Positions 51,992-61,265 of a DNA stretch of 64,000 bases are shown here, piece after piece. The stretch comes from Niveispirillum sp943371025 (lineage in GTDB: Bacteria > Pseudomonadota > Alphaproteobacteria > Azospirillales > Azospirillaceae): positions 34,706 to 98,705 of the forward strand of contig CALRTC020000025.1 in the NCBI GenBank assembly GCA_943371025.1. Reading direction: 5' to 3'. The notes under the pieces were generated by a model. The model saw only the letters and a list, made by a program, of their open reading frames with translations. It did not search any database and was not told the DNA's origin. Positions within the stretch are counted from its first letter, which is position 1; every line of letters starts with the position of its first letter. The translations under genes and the position numbers were made by a program.

Positions 51992-53188
51992 TTAATGGCC
52001 GGCGCCCGACAGGTCCAGCGGCAGGGCGCAGCGGACGACCCTGGGCATGCGGGTGGGGCAGGGCGTGTTGCGGCTGCGTCCCACGAAGCGGGGAATGCCG
52101 GCCGTCACCACGGCACCGATGCCGGGCGGATCGCCATTCTTCATGGCGGCCAGGGCCGTATCCGTGGTGGCCCCGACGGGCGCATCCATGATCAGCAGGT
52201 CGGCATCCCGGCCCGGCCGCAGGTACCCGCAATTCAGCCGGTAGATATCGGCGACATTGCCGGTTGACGCGGCGATGAACCATTCCGGCGGCATGTCGGT
52301 CAGTGATGCCAGGTTGATCATGGTATAGATCATGCCCAGCGGCATGATCCCGCTGCCGGTCGGCGTGTCGGTGGCGATCAGGAAGCGGTGGAACTGGTCG
52401 TGCCGTCGGGCCTGTTCTGCACACAGGATGGTGGTGCGCAGATTGCCGGCGGTGCAGACCTGCAGCGCGATGTCGCTTTCCAGCACAAGCTGTTCATATT
52501 CCGCATCGGGCAGGGCCACCGGCCCCCCATTGACGTGGAAGGACACATGCGGCCGCATGGCCAGCAGATGCGCCGCCCGGATGGGGGAAGAACCGGGGAT
52601 GGAGGCGCCGCCGGTATGGACCGTGGTGATCATCCCCGCCGCCCGTGCCCAGCCGACCAGCGGTGCGTAATCGAACGGCGTCGGGAAATTGCCGAACCCC
52701 GCCTTGGCCAGCCAGACACCATTGTCGCGCAGTTCGGCGAAGTCGGCTTCCACCAGCCCCGGCTCCAGGATGACCGAACCGGCATGCACGCGCATGCCGC
52801 CGGGGCGGTAATGTTCAAAACATTTATGCGCGGCCAGGGCCAGGGCCTTGACCCCGACCGGGTCCTTTGGCCGGCCGGGCACATGCACTTCGCTGGCGCT
52901 GATGCTGGTGGTGGTGCCGCCATGCACATAGCTTTCCAGGAAGCCCACCGTCTTCTGCCGGGGCGTATAGTCGCCGAAGGTGTTGTGGACCTGGCTGTCG
53001 ATGAAGCCGGGGCAGACCGTGGCACCCTGGGCATCAATGACGATGTCGGCGGCTTCCACGGACGCGGCATCCGCCGTGCCCACGGACTGGATCAGCCCGT
53101 CCTGGCACAGAATTGTGTCGCCGGGGGCGACGGCGTCGCGGAAATCCCCGGTGACGATGGTCCCGATATTGACAATGGCCAGTTTCAT
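51992..53188 (-). CDS. Enamidase-like amidohydrolase
   Basis: 398 residues. The sequence follows the 6-oxotetrahydronicotinate enamidase family throughout: YTPRQKTVGFLESYVHGGTTT near residue 75, VHVPGRPKDPVGVKALAL near 100, TVHTGGASIPGSS near 190, VSFHVNGGP, and ADLLIMDAPVGA near the C-terminus. Enamidases hydrolyse cyclic enamides. The first His of the usual metal-binding H-x-H is replaced here (DSQVHNTFGD), so the metal site may differ. It is transcribed between a DUF1185 gene and the flavin reductase. Its presence is the best hint that the island treats an N-heterocycle or cyclic amide. Confidence 0.85.
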   Translation of the reverse strand: MKLAIVNIGTIVTGDFRDAVAPGDTILCQDGLIQSVGTADAASVEAADIVIDAQGATVCPGFIDSQVHNTFGDYTPRQKTVGFLESYVHGGTTTSISASEVHVPGRPKDPVGVKALALAAHKCFEHYRPGGMRVHAGSVILEPGLVEADFAELRDNGVWLAKAGFGNFPTPFDYAPLVGWARAAGMITTVHTGGASIPGSSPIRAAHLLAMRPHVSFHVNGGPVALPDAEYEQLVLESDIALQVCTAGNLRTTILCAEQARRHDQFHRFLIATDTPTGSGIMPLGMIYTMINLASLTDMPPEWFIAASTGNVADIYRLNCGYLRPGRDADLLIMDAPVGATTDTALAAMKNGDPPGIGAVVTAGIPRFVGRSRNTPCPTRMPRVVRCALPLDLSGAGH

Positions 53189-53203
53189 GGCGAATGCCTC
53201 CTT

Positions 53204-53779
53204 TCAGCGCTGCCCGTCCAGGCCCTTGGCCTCCTCACGCGACAGGCCACCGACGCGGTGGTTCAGCCGGCCCCGGTTGGCGAAGCCGCAAATCACCGCG
53301 ATCTGGTCGGGCAGGGGGGCGGAATGCAGCGTCACGCTCATCGCGTCATAGTGGGAGCGGACATAAAGCGCGTCCTTATAGGCCAGGGGCACGTCGATGC
53401 TGGTGCCCGGTCCGCCGATCTTGGTGGCCGACGATACCCAGGCGGCACCGCCGCCCACCGCGTCGCGCATGATGTCGCCGAAGATGGTGGTCAGCATGGC
53501 CACGCCATGTTCCTGTTCACCGGCCAGCCCGACGATGGCGCCCTTGCCATAGCTTTCCACCTTGTACGGCCCCATCAGGGCCACGCCATGGGCGGTGATG
53601 GCCTTGCCGACGTCCCGGCTGCCCTCAATCAGGGGCGACAGGTCCGGCTGGAAAGGCTTGCCCGCGAACGGGTTGGCGATGATGCCCGCCACCACCACCT
53701 TGCGCAGCGGCTGTTCCGCCGCCACGCCCGCTTCGGCGAAGCTTTCTTCGATGAAGCTCAACAGCTTGATGATTTTCAT
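53204..53779 (-). CDS. AA_synth (DUF1185) family protein
   Basis: 191 residues from the ATG at 53779 (MKIIKLLSFIEESFAEAG). Family landmarks are LRKVVVAGIIANPFAGKPFQPDLSPLIE near residue 25, ALMGPYKVESYGKGAIVGLAGEQEHGVAMLTT near 70, and GGAAWVSSATKIGGPGTSIDVPLAYKDALYVRSHYD near 120. The family name implies amino-acid synthesis but the biochemical role is not established to my knowledge. Members often accompany catabolic amidohydrolases. Here it precedes the enamidase homologue by 15 bases, so the two probably act in one pathway. Confidence 0.85.
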   Translation of the reverse strand: MKIIKLLSFIEESFAEAGVAAEQPLRKVVVAGIIANPFAGKPFQPDLSPLIEGSRDVGKAITAHGVALMGPYKVESYGKGAIVGLAGEQEHGVAMLTTIFGDIMRDAVGGGAAWVSSATKIGGPGTSIDVPLAYKDALYVRSHYDAMSVTLHSAPLPDQIAVICGFANRGRLNHRVGGLSREEAKGLDGQR

Positions 53780-53835
53780 GTGTATTTCCGGATGTTCGGT
53801 GGGGATTTGGGACGGGGGCGGATGCCCCCACCCCG

Positions 53836-56181
53836 TCAGAACCGCTTGGTCACCGACAGCGTCCATTCGCGCCCGCGATCCAGCACCAGTTCGGTCAGGC
53901 CCAGGCTGATATCGTCGCTGAAGGCGCCGGAGATGAAGCGCTTGTCGCCGATGTTGCGCACGCGCAGCAGGCTGGACCAGCCCGCCTCGTCATTGTCGAA
54001 GGCGATGCCTGCATCGACCAGATGGTAGCCCGGCTGATACGCCTGGGGTGAGTTGATGGAATTGTTGTAGACACCCGTGCGGTAGGACCAGTCGACACGC
54101 GGGGTCACCGTCCAATCGCTACCCGTCTGGAACATGTACGAAATGGCGCCGTTCAGGCTCCATTTCGGGGTCTTAATCAGCTTATCATCCTTCGTCACCT
54201 GGGCGCCGGCGGCGGTTTCCAGATATTTGGCGTTGGTGTAGCCGATGGACCCTTCCAGCGACAGGCCGGCCACGGGCAGCGCCACCATCTCCAACTCGCC
54301 ACCCCAGATGCGGGCCTTGGCGGCGTTCAGGATGATGGGGGCGACGGAGACGTTCTGCACCGTCACCTGCACGTCGCGATAGGAGGTGCGGTAGAGCGCG
54401 CCGTTCAGGCGCAGGCGCTTGCCGGCCAGATCCGACTTGAACCCCGCCTCCGCCACCTTGGCGATTTCAGGATCGAAGGACGGGATGACGTCGCGCGGGT
54501 CCTGGCCGGGGGCCGGCATCACGGGCGGGAACACGCGCTGAGTGAAGCCGCCGGACTTGAACCCCTCCGAATAGGTCGCATAGGTCATCAGCGCCTCGTC
54601 CCAGCGATAGGACAGGTTGACCATCGGCGTCCATTTCTTGAAGGTCCGGCTGGCCTCCACCGACGGCAGCAGCGGTGTATTGTTGGGGATGCCGATCAGG
54701 CTGGTAATGACGAACTGGTCGGGGGTGAAGCTTTTCTCGTCCCGCGTGAAGCGGACGCCGCCCGTCAGGCTCAACCGGTCGGTCAGGGCATAAGTGCTCT
54801 GCGCGAAGAAGGCCAGGCTGTCATTGTCCACCGATCCGCCGCTCTGGAAGCGGGCGACGGGGAAGGTGTTGCGTTCGTAGGAAGTGGCCTTTTCCCGGAA
54901 ATAGAACGCGCCGAACAGATAGTCCAACTTGTCGCCCAGCGCCTTGCCCAGCACCTGGAATTCCTGGCTGAGCTGCCATTGGTCGTTCACGCTGTTGACC
55001 GTGGTGATATCGATGGGCGAATGGTCCTGATCCAGGTTGTAATCGCTCTGCACGTCGCGATAGGCGGTGATGGACCGCAACTGCACGGCGCCCAGGTCCC
55101 AGTTCAGCGTGGCCGACCCACCCCAGATATCCAGATCGGAATGCGGGGTCAGGTTGGAATAATCACGGTCCAGACCGGGCGACACCCATTGCTGGCCATA
55201 GCATTGGGGCAGGGCTGGTGGGTTGGTCACCGGCGGGGCGCCCCCGGCGCATGTGGCCCCGTTCAGCACCACATTATGGAAGAAGGGAAACAGGGCGGCC
55301 TTCTGATCCGTCGGGAAGGGGGTGGGCACGCCGTCCGCCCCTTGCGGGTAATAGCCGGCGGCATTGGTGTCCGACAGGACATAGGCGGCCCCGTTCGTGC
55401 GTTCCCGCGTGGCGTCCAGCGCGATGTCTATGGTGAAATTGTCGCTGGGTTCCGCGCGCAGGGCTAACCGGCCCGACGTGCGATCCTTGTCACCCGTGTC
55501 ACGGCCGCTGGCATGTTTCACATAGCCGTCCTGGACCTCCCGTGCTGCCGTCAGCTTGGCGAAGACATTGTCGCTGATCGGCACGTTGATGCCGCCCTTG
55601 GCGACGACATGGTCGTCCGTGCCATAGGCCAGGCTGACCTGGCCCTTGGTGGTGGGGCCGGGCTTGGCCGTGGTGATGTTGATGGCGCCGCCGATCGTGT
55701 TACGACCGAACAAGGTGCCCTGCGGTCCGCGCAGCACCTCAACCCGCTCCAGGTCCAGTAGGTCCACGACGCCGCCGACCGATCGCGCCAGATAGACGCC
55801 GTCGACATAAAGACCGACGCCCAGATCGACGGTCGGGATCGATTCAACCTGACCGATGCCACGGATGAACATCACGGCCACGGCGCTGTTGCCGGAAATG
55901 GGGGCGGCCGTTTCAAAGGTCAGGTTGGGCGTGAATTGCGCGATGGAGGCGACCTGCTGGATCTGCCGCGCCTCGATCCCCTCGGCGCTGAAGGCGGCGA
56001 TGGAGATGGGGGTGTCCTGCAGGTTCTCGGCCCGCTTGCGCGCCGTCACCACGATCTCCTCCAGCACCAGGCCGTCGGATGCGTTCTGTGCCTGGGCGGA
56101 TGCGGCGACGGACAAGGCCAGGGCCGATACCAGGATGCAGCCTCGATGGTGGCCTGCGGCTTTGCTCATGAAGTCTCCCAT
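53836..56181 (-). CDS. TonB-dependent receptor of the second catabolic island
   Basis: 781 residues from the ATG at 56181 (GAGAGGG upstream; 56169 is an equally possible start). A signal peptide ends SAQAQN. The TonB-box region is LVLEEIVVTARKRAENLQDTPISIAAF, followed by RGIGQVESIPTVDLGVGLYVDGVYLAR and LLDLERVEVLRGPQGTLFGRNTIGGAINI. The barrel ends WTLSVTKRF. This is the IroN/FecA-unlike class abundant in aromatic-degrading sphingomonads and relatives, likely importing the island's aromatic substrate. It shares a divergent promoter region carrying a second-type operator with the hydrolase/amidase operon. Confidence 0.93.
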   Translation of the reverse strand: MGDFMSKAAGHHRGCILVSALALSVAASAQAQNASDGLVLEEIVVTARKRAENLQDTPISIAAFSAEGIEARQIQQVASIAQFTPNLTFETAAPISGNSAVAVMFIRGIGQVESIPTVDLGVGLYVDGVYLARSVGGVVDLLDLERVEVLRGPQGTLFGRNTIGGAINITTAKPGPTTKGQVSLAYGTDDHVVAKGGINVPISDNVFAKLTAAREVQDGYVKHASGRDTGDKDRTSGRLALRAEPSDNFTIDIALDATRERTNGAAYVLSDTNAAGYYPQGADGVPTPFPTDQKAALFPFFHNVVLNGATCAGGAPPVTNPPALPQCYGQQWVSPGLDRDYSNLTPHSDLDIWGGSATLNWDLGAVQLRSITAYRDVQSDYNLDQDHSPIDITTVNSVNDQWQLSQEFQVLGKALGDKLDYLFGAFYFREKATSYERNTFPVARFQSGGSVDNDSLAFFAQSTYALTDRLSLTGGVRFTRDEKSFTPDQFVITSLIGIPNNTPLLPSVEASRTFKKWTPMVNLSYRWDEALMTYATYSEGFKSGGFTQRVFPPVMPAPGQDPRDVIPSFDPEIAKVAEAGFKSDLAGKRLRLNGALYRTSYRDVQVTVQNVSVAPIILNAAKARIWGGELEMVALPVAGLSLEGSIGYTNAKYLETAAGAQVTKDDKLIKTPKWSLNGAISYMFQTGSDWTVTPRVDWSYRTGVYNNSINSPQAYQPGYHLVDAGIAFDNDEAGWSSLLRVRNIGDKRFISGAFSDDISLGLTELVLDRGREWTLSVTKRF

Positions 56182-56569
56182 AGGATGCCCTCTCTGTTCC
56201 GTTTGTTCGTTGGGTAGCTGCCCTGTCGGGCGGGCGTGCCGATCGGTTCCCGCTTCATGGGGCGGCGGGCTGCGGCGATCGGGGGTGCCGGGCGATGAAC
56301 CGTGACGGACGCCGTTTTTTTGAGATAGCTCCGTCGCAAAGCAGAATTGCCTGTTTGCGATCGGGTGTGAATTGTTGCGTCGCCGCATTTTGACACGCAC
56401 CGGCAGCCGATAGCGCAATCCGGTATGAAAGCGTCCGGCAAGGCTACGCGCCGATTGCGCGGCCCCGCCGGGCGGTGGCTGTCTGGGCATCGACGGGTCC
56501 GGCCGGGACCCCGACGCCGTTCCGGCCCCGGCCCCATCACGACCGATCCATCATCCAGGGACAGACATC
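56182..56569. promoter_or_regulatory. 388-base divergent promoter region with a second-type operator
   Basis: No protein-coding frame is convincing here. AGATAGCTCCGTCGCAAAGC at 56323-56342 matches the operator AGATAGCTTTGTTACAAAG at 61365 at 15 of 19 positions. It is centred between the TonB receptor and the hydrolase gene. AT-rich sequence next to it (GCCGTTTTTTTGAG, TTGAGATAG) suits a promoter. Long GC-rich flanks hold nothing else I can identify. Confidence 0.55.
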
Positions 56570-57454
56570 ATGACCATCGCGTCCGCGCCGCGCACCGGCC
56601 GAACCGTTACCATCACGCAAGGCAACAGCATCGAGGCCACCCGCCCGCAAAGCCATTGGCTGGATAGCGGCGGCATCCTGACCCATTACGTGGAAATGGG
56701 CGACGGCGTGCCCACCATCCTGATCCATGGCGGCGGGGCCGGCGCCGATGGCTGGGGCAACTGGCGCGTCTGTCTGCCGCTGTTCGCCAGGCGCTGCCGG
56801 GCCATCGCCATCGATCTGGTCGGCTTCGGCCGCAGTGACGTGCCCGATCCCGCCGGCTTCACCTATTCCCAGGATGCGCGCGACCGGCAGTTGGCCGAGT
56901 TCATCAAGGCGCTGGGGGCCGGTCCCGTCAATCTGGTGGGCAATTCCACGGGCGGCCTGACAGCCATCGGCGCGGCACAACTGGTGCCCGAACTGGTCAA
57001 CAAGGTGATCCTGATGGGCAGCGCCGGGATCGAGACGGGGATCGTCACGCCGTTGCGTGCCCTGACCGAGTACGATTTCACGGTGGACGGCATCCGCCGC
57101 ATCATCGGGTCACTGGCCAACCCGAATTTCAACCCGCCCGAAGACCTGATCCATTACCGCCACCAGCTTTCCATCGATCCCGACGTGCGCAAGGGCTATT
57201 CCGCCTTCATGGGCTGGATCAAGGAACAGCGGGGCCTGCACCGGCCCGATGCGTTCATCGCCAAGCTGAAGCATCCGGCCCTGGTCCTGCATGGCAAGCA
57301 GGATGCCGTGGTGCCGCTGTCCAGCGCCTATCGCCTGCTGGAACTGATCGACAACAGCATCGGCTACATCATGCCCCATTGCGGTCATTGGGCGATGATG
57401 GAATATCCCGAGGCGTTTACGCACGTCTCCCTCGACTATCTGTTCAACGACTGA
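56570..57454 (+). CDS. Meta-cleavage product hydrolase (alpha/beta hydrolase, MhpC/BphD-like)
   Basis: 294 residues. ILIHGGGAGADGWGNW near residue 50 is the oxyanion segment. The nucleophile Ser lies in LVGNSTGGLTAIGAA near 125, the Asp in LHGKQDAVVPLSS near 245, and the His in PHCGHWAMMEYPEAF near 273. Enzymes of this type break the C-C bond of extradiol cleavage products, leaving 2-hydroxypentadienoate and an organic acid. It fits between the extradiol dioxygenase (45816) and the hydratase (44972). It starts a three-gene run with the AtzG-like and AtzE-like genes. Confidence 0.92.
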   Translation: MTIASAPRTGRTVTITQGNSIEATRPQSHWLDSGGILTHYVEMGDGVPTILIHGGGAGADGWGNWRVCLPLFARRCRAIAIDLVGFGRSDVPDPAGFTYSQDARDRQLAEFIKALGAGPVNLVGNSTGGLTAIGAAQLVPELVNKVILMGSAGIETGIVTPLRALTEYDFTVDGIRRIIGSLANPNFNPPEDLIHYRHQLSIDPDVRKGYSAFMGWIKEQRGLHRPDAFIAKLKHPALVLHGKQDAVVPLSSAYRLLELIDNSIGYIMPHCGHWAMMEYPEAFTHVSLDYLFND

Positions 57455-57467
57455 TCGGAGGGGGGAC

Positions 57468-57620
57468 ATGGAACCCGATGCCGATATCGATCAGCCGGTC
57501 ACGCCCGCGCATGATCCGGCGGTAGAGGTGGCCGCAAGCTTGCTGGCAGATTTCGCGGCCAGGCTTCTGGCGGTGGCGCTGCCCGACGATGCGGTGCCGG
57601 CAACGCGGTTCCAACCATGA
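57468..57620 (+). CDS. AtzG-like small amidase subunit (DUF4089-type)
   Basis: A 50-residue frame with GGAGGGGGG immediately before its ATG. Its TGA overlaps the amidase ATG (CCATGACC). It reads as an acidic start, one helix (VEVAASLLADFAARLLAVALPDD) and the end AVPATRFQP, resembling the EPAPVFRP-type end of AtzG/DUF4089 proteins. AtzG is a GatC-like partner needed for stable AtzE amidase. The position directly before an AtzE-like gene supports the assignment. It is shorter than typical AtzG (about 68 residues), so it may be a minimal version. Confidence 0.75.
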   Translation: MEPDADIDQPVTPAHDPAVEVAASLLADFAARLLAVALPDDAVPATRFQP

Positions 57621-58867
57621 CCCCCGCTGAAAGGGCCCTGGCCGCCGCAACGGCCAGCCTTCACGATGGCAAGGGGTGGGTGGGCCGGCTGCTGCCGGCC
57701 CGCGCCGCCGCCGATGCCGGGCGCGCCGGACCCCTGTCCGGTGTGCCCTATTTCGCCAAGGATCTGTTCGATATTGAAGGGCAGCCGACGGTTGCCGCCT
57801 CGCCACCCCGTCGCCACCGTTCCCCGGCCGGGCGCGACGCCACGCTGGTGGCCCGGCTGAAGGCGGCGGGGGCCGTGCTGCTGGGCACCAGCAACATGGA
57901 TGCCCTGGCCTATGGCTTTGCCACCAGCACCGCCTGTTACGGCATCGCCCGGAACCCGCATGATCCGTCGCGCCTGTGCGGCGGGTCGTCCGGGGGGGCG
58001 GCAGCCCTGGTGGCGGGGGGCATAGTGCCCTTTGCCCTGGGCACCGACACCAACGGGTCGGTGCGCGTGCCGGCCGCCCTGTGCGGCATCTGGGGCCTGA
58101 AGCCCACCTTTGGCCGCTTGAGCCGGGCCGGAAGCTGGCCGCTGGCCCATGATCTGGACCATGCCGGCATCCTGGCCCGTGACCTGGACATGCTGGAACG
58201 GGTCTTCGACGTGGTCGACGGCCATGATGCGGCAGATCCCACCAGCCTGCATCCACCCCACCCGCCTTTTTCCGCCCCATCCCGACCCCTGCGCCTGGCG
58301 CTGGCCGGCGGCTATTTCGCCCGCAATCTGGAACCGGTGGTGGCCGATGCCGTGGCCGACGCCGCCCGGCGGCTGGGGGCGATGGATATTGTCGATATCC
58401 CGCTGGCGGAAGCCGCGCGCGCCGGGGCCTATATCCTGACGGCCGCACAGGGGGCCTGCGCCAACCGGATGGAACTGGCCGATGATTATGCCACGATGGA
58501 CCCCGCCTGCCGGGCGCGGCTGGCGGCGGGGCTGGACATCCCTTATGGCTGGGTGGACCGCGCACAGCGGCTGCGCCGTCACTACATGCACCGACTGGCG
58601 GATATCTTCGCCCATGTGGATGTCATCCTGGCGCCTGCCGTGCCGTGCCTGGCCCCGCCTATCGACCAGCCCGACCTGCGGCTGGGCGATACGCTTCTGC
58701 CCGTCCGGGCGGCGTTGGGCCTGTACACCCAACCCATCTCCTTCGCCGGTTTGCCCGTGCTGACGGTGCCGCTGCCCACGTCCCGGGGGCTGCCGACCGG
58801 TGTGCAACTGATCGCAGCCCCCTGGCGGGAGGAAAGCCTGTTCGCCGCCGCCCGCCTATTGCTGTGA
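57617..58867 (+). CDS. AtzE-like amidase (amidase signature family)
   Basis: 416 residues. The Lys-cisSer-Ser triad is visible: Lys in GVPYFAKDLFDIEG (near residue 54), cis-Ser in CGGSSGGAAALVAGG (near 130) and nucleophile Ser in GTDTNGSVRVPAALCG (near 154). FAGLPVLTVPLP and GLPTGVQLIAAPWREESLFAAARLL close the protein as in AtzE. AtzE hydrolyses 1-carboxybiuret with AtzG. Relatives act on various amides. Here, with a ring-cleavage hydrolase, it may remove an amide or carbamoyl nitrogen from a pathway intermediate. It overlaps the convergent ferredoxin gene by 12 bases. Confidence 0.9.
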   Translation: MTPAERALAAATASLHDGKGWVGRLLPARAAADAGRAGPLSGVPYFAKDLFDIEGQPTVAASPPRRHRSPAGRDATLVARLKAAGAVLLGTSNMDALAYGFATSTACYGIARNPHDPSRLCGGSSGGAAALVAGGIVPFALGTDTNGSVRVPAALCGIWGLKPTFGRLSRAGSWPLAHDLDHAGILARDLDMLERVFDVVDGHDAADPTSLHPPHPPFSAPSRPLRLALAGGYFARNLEPVVADAVADAARRLGAMDIVDIPLAEAARAGAYILTAAQGACANRMELADDYATMDPACRARLAAGLDIPYGWVDRAQRLRRHYMHRLADIFAHVDVILAPAVPCLAPPIDQPDLRLGDTLLPVRAALGLYTQPISFAGLPVLTVPLPTSRGLPTGVQLIAAPWREESLFAAARLLL

Positions 58868-59176
58868 TCGCGGCAGGCGGACAATGATCCCGTCCAGGCC
58901 CGGCCCCATGATGATCTGGCACGACAGCCGGGCATTGGGGCCGGGCTCGGCAACGTAATCCAGCAAACCCAACTCACCATCGCTTGGCCGGTTCATCGCA
59001 CCCATCCAGTCCGGATCGACATGGACATGGCAGGTGGCGCAGGCGCAGGCGCCGCCGCATTCGGCCAGGATTTCCGAAATCCCCGCCGCCCGCGCCGCTT
59101 CCATCAGGCTTTCCCCGTCGGCGATGTCCAGGGTGCGGGCGGTTCCGTCGCTGCTGATGAAGGTGGCGCGCGGCAT
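58856..59176 (-). CDS. Adrenodoxin-type 2Fe-2S ferredoxin
   Basis: 106 residues. The cluster ligands are C-x5-C-x2-C in ECGGACACATCHVHV (near residues 40-50) and a fourth Cys in ARLSCQIIM near 85. IADGESLMEAARAAGISEILAECGG is the usual adrenodoxin/putidaredoxin pattern. It should carry electrons from the FAD reductase at 61428 to the Rieske dioxygenase at 46905. It is transcribed alone on the minus strand, separated from both partners. Confidence 0.92.
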   Translation of the reverse strand: MPRATFISSDGTARTLDIADGESLMEAARAAGISEILAECGGACACATCHVHVDPDWMGAMNRPSDGELGLLDYVAEPGPNARLSCQIIMGPGLDGIIVRLPRSQQ

Positions 59177-59371
59177 GGGCGAAGGCTCCTTTGCATGAAG
59201 ATCTGCCCTGGTTTGCCATCGCGCACCGATGGCTTGAAGGGGCGGCGGCGGGCCGTTTGCGATTGCGTGCCCGATCGCGTCGCCGGTTGCCGGAACGCGT
59301 TAGAGCGTCTTTGCCCCGTCCCGTAAAGTTGCCCGATCGCCGGCCGACGGCGGCCCCCGCACAGGAAACCC

Positions 59372-60265
59372 ATGATGTCAGAGACGATGCCGACAAACCC
59401 CTATCGCCCCGGTGTGATCCCCGCCAATTACGATGGTCAGCCCGATCATACCGATCTCCGCGAAGGGGTTTTCGAACGGGTGCTGGAACGGTTCGGTTTC
59501 AGCGGTCGGCCCGACCCGACGCGGCAGACGCTGGACCGCATCATGCGGGAATGGTCGCGGCAGGTCGGCTATGACAATGTCCAAAAGCGCATCCACATCA
59601 CCGAAAACCGGACCGGGGCGTTTCCCGTACAGGACCCGAACGATTTCTTCGAGGCGTTCCTGCGCCATGGCACGTCGGGCGGCTGCTGGCCATCGTCGGA
59701 GGCACTGTTCGGCCTGCTGCGGCTGGTCGGGTTCCAGGCCGACCGCGTGGCCGGCACCATGCCGGAGGTCCCCGATCCGATGAGCCCGGCGCACGGGGCT
59801 GTGGATGTGCATATTGATGGGCATCTGTTCCGCGCCGATCCGTCCCTGGGGGCCGAGGCCGCGCTGGAACTGATTGACGGGGTGCCCACGGCCCAGGATA
59901 GTCCGGCCCATGGCATCTGGTCGCCGGGTGACGGCACCGTCGGCTGGCGGCCCGGTCATTCGCGCAACCCCCTGACGGTCGTCATTTGGCTGCGCGGCCT
60001 GTCCGGTGCCTATTTCGCCTATCGGAACGAGGCGACGAAGCGGTTCAGCATCTTCAACACAGCGCTGTATGTGCGCAAGAACCGCGATGACGGGGTCTGG
60101 ACCTACGGCCGGGGCAAGCTGTGCCTGCTGGACCCCGCCGGCAACCTGACGGCGCGCGATGTAGACCCCGCCGACCTGCCCGCCCTGCTGGTGGACGGCT
60201 TCGGCCTGTCGGCGGAGATTGTCGCCCGTCTGCCCGCTCATGACACGGTGGGCGCCAATTTCTGA
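59372..60265 (+). CDS. Arylamine N-acetyltransferase-like protein
   Basis: 297 residues. The catalytic triad of the NAT family can be placed: Cys in HGTSGGCWPSSEALFGLL (near residue 104), His in PAHGAVDVHIDGHLF (near 143) and Asp in FRADPSLGAEAALE (near 158). The motif RGG-C-FE-N of classical NATs is changed to SGGCWPSSE, so the acyl donor or acceptor may differ. NATs acetylate arylamines with acetyl-CoA, and some relatives act as amide synthases or N-malonyltransferases. In a nitrogen-aromatic island a role with an arylamine or its amide is reasonable but unproven. Confidence 0.82.
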   Translation: MMSETMPTNPYRPGVIPANYDGQPDHTDLREGVFERVLERFGFSGRPDPTRQTLDRIMREWSRQVGYDNVQKRIHITENRTGAFPVQDPNDFFEAFLRHGTSGGCWPSSEALFGLLRLVGFQADRVAGTMPEVPDPMSPAHGAVDVHIDGHLFRADPSLGAEAALELIDGVPTAQDSPAHGIWSPGDGTVGWRPGHSRNPLTVVIWLRGLSGAYFAYRNEATKRFSIFNTALYVRKNRDDGVWTYGRGKLCLLDPAGNLTARDVDPADLPALLVDGFGLSAEIVARLPAHDTVGANF

Positions 60266-60275
60266 ACCGGCGGGG

Positions 60276-61265
60276 TCAGTTGCGATGCCGGCGCAGCGTT
60301 TCGCAGGGTTTGATGCCGTAACGGCGGCGGTAAAGGCTGGCGAAATGCGACAGATGCTGGAAGCCGATACGGTTGGCGACATCCGTCACCGTCGTGTCGG
60401 CCCCTGCGCCGGTCAGTTCCTCATGCGCCCGTTCCAGCCGCAGGTTGGTGAAATAGGCCATGGGGCTGACACCCCGAAAATCGCGGAAGCCATTGGTCAG
60501 CGACCGGGGGCTGACGCCGACATGGGATGCCAGATCGGCCAGGGTCAACGGCTGCTGGATATTGGCCAGCATGAATTCCTCCGCCCGCTTTACATAGCGC
60601 GGGGCGGCGGGAGACAGGGGGCGGTTGGCCAGTTCATGATGCGATCCCGGCTGGCCCAGCAGCAGCGTCGACATCAGCAATCCCGCCAATTGTCCAGCCC
60701 CCGCCTTGCTGGCGCACAGCCCATCCGGCTGCCGGCTGTCGGCGTCAATCAGGTTCAACAGCGACAGCCAGCGGTTTCCCTGGTTGCTGCTGTGCAGGAT
60801 CTCCGGTTCGAATTCGATCTCCCGCTGGACGGGCAAGCCGGTCAGGGATTGGAAATGCTGGTTCAGGGCCTGTTTGTCGATGCGGACCGCCAGCACGCGG
60901 CTGTCGGGACGCCAGCGGAAACGGGTGTGGCGGGAGGGGGAGAACAGCATGGTGCGGCCCGGTGTCGTCACCACTTCCTTGTTGCGGTATTGGACGCTGC
61001 ATTCACCTTCCAGGTTCATGTGCAACAGGTAGAAATCGGTCATCGGGCCGGGTTCGACCACCATGTTGGCGCCGTAATGCAGGTAGACCAGCGAAACATC
61101 GGCCAGTTTCAGGCAGTTCAAGCGCGTTTTGCAATCGCGCGACCGGTCCAGGCACCGCATCTCGTGCTTTTTCAGAACCCGTGCCACCGTCGCCTGGGCC
61201 GTGTCCAGGTCATAGGTATCCAGCAGGGTGGAGGATTGAAGGGGAATGTCGGCCGCAAGGTTCAT
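60276..61265 (-). CDS. AraC-family transcriptional regulator
   Basis: 329 residues from the ATG at 61265. The N-terminal half is an AraC_binding_2-like effector domain (VSLVYLHYGANMVVEPGPMTDFYLLHMNLEG near residue 65). The C-terminal HTH_18 has LTLADLASHVGVSPRSLTNGFRDFRGVSPMAYFTNLRLERAHEEL and TDVANRIGFQHLSHFASLYRRRYG. This type activates ring-hydroxylating dioxygenase genes such as those for anthranilate. It diverges from the ferredoxin reductase gene and shares with it a promoter region bearing the second-type operator. Confidence 0.92.
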   Translation of the reverse strand: MNLAADIPLQSSTLLDTYDLDTAQATVARVLKKHEMRCLDRSRDCKTRLNCLKLADVSLVYLHYGANMVVEPGPMTDFYLLHMNLEGECSVQYRNKEVVTTPGRTMLFSPSRHTRFRWRPDSRVLAVRIDKQALNQHFQSLTGLPVQREIEFEPEILHSSNQGNRWLSLLNLIDADSRQPDGLCASKAGAGQLAGLLMSTLLLGQPGSHHELANRPLSPAAPRYVKRAEEFMLANIQQPLTLADLASHVGVSPRSLTNGFRDFRGVSPMAYFTNLRLERAHEELTGAGADTTVTDVANRIGFQHLSHFASLYRRRYGIKPCETLRRHRN

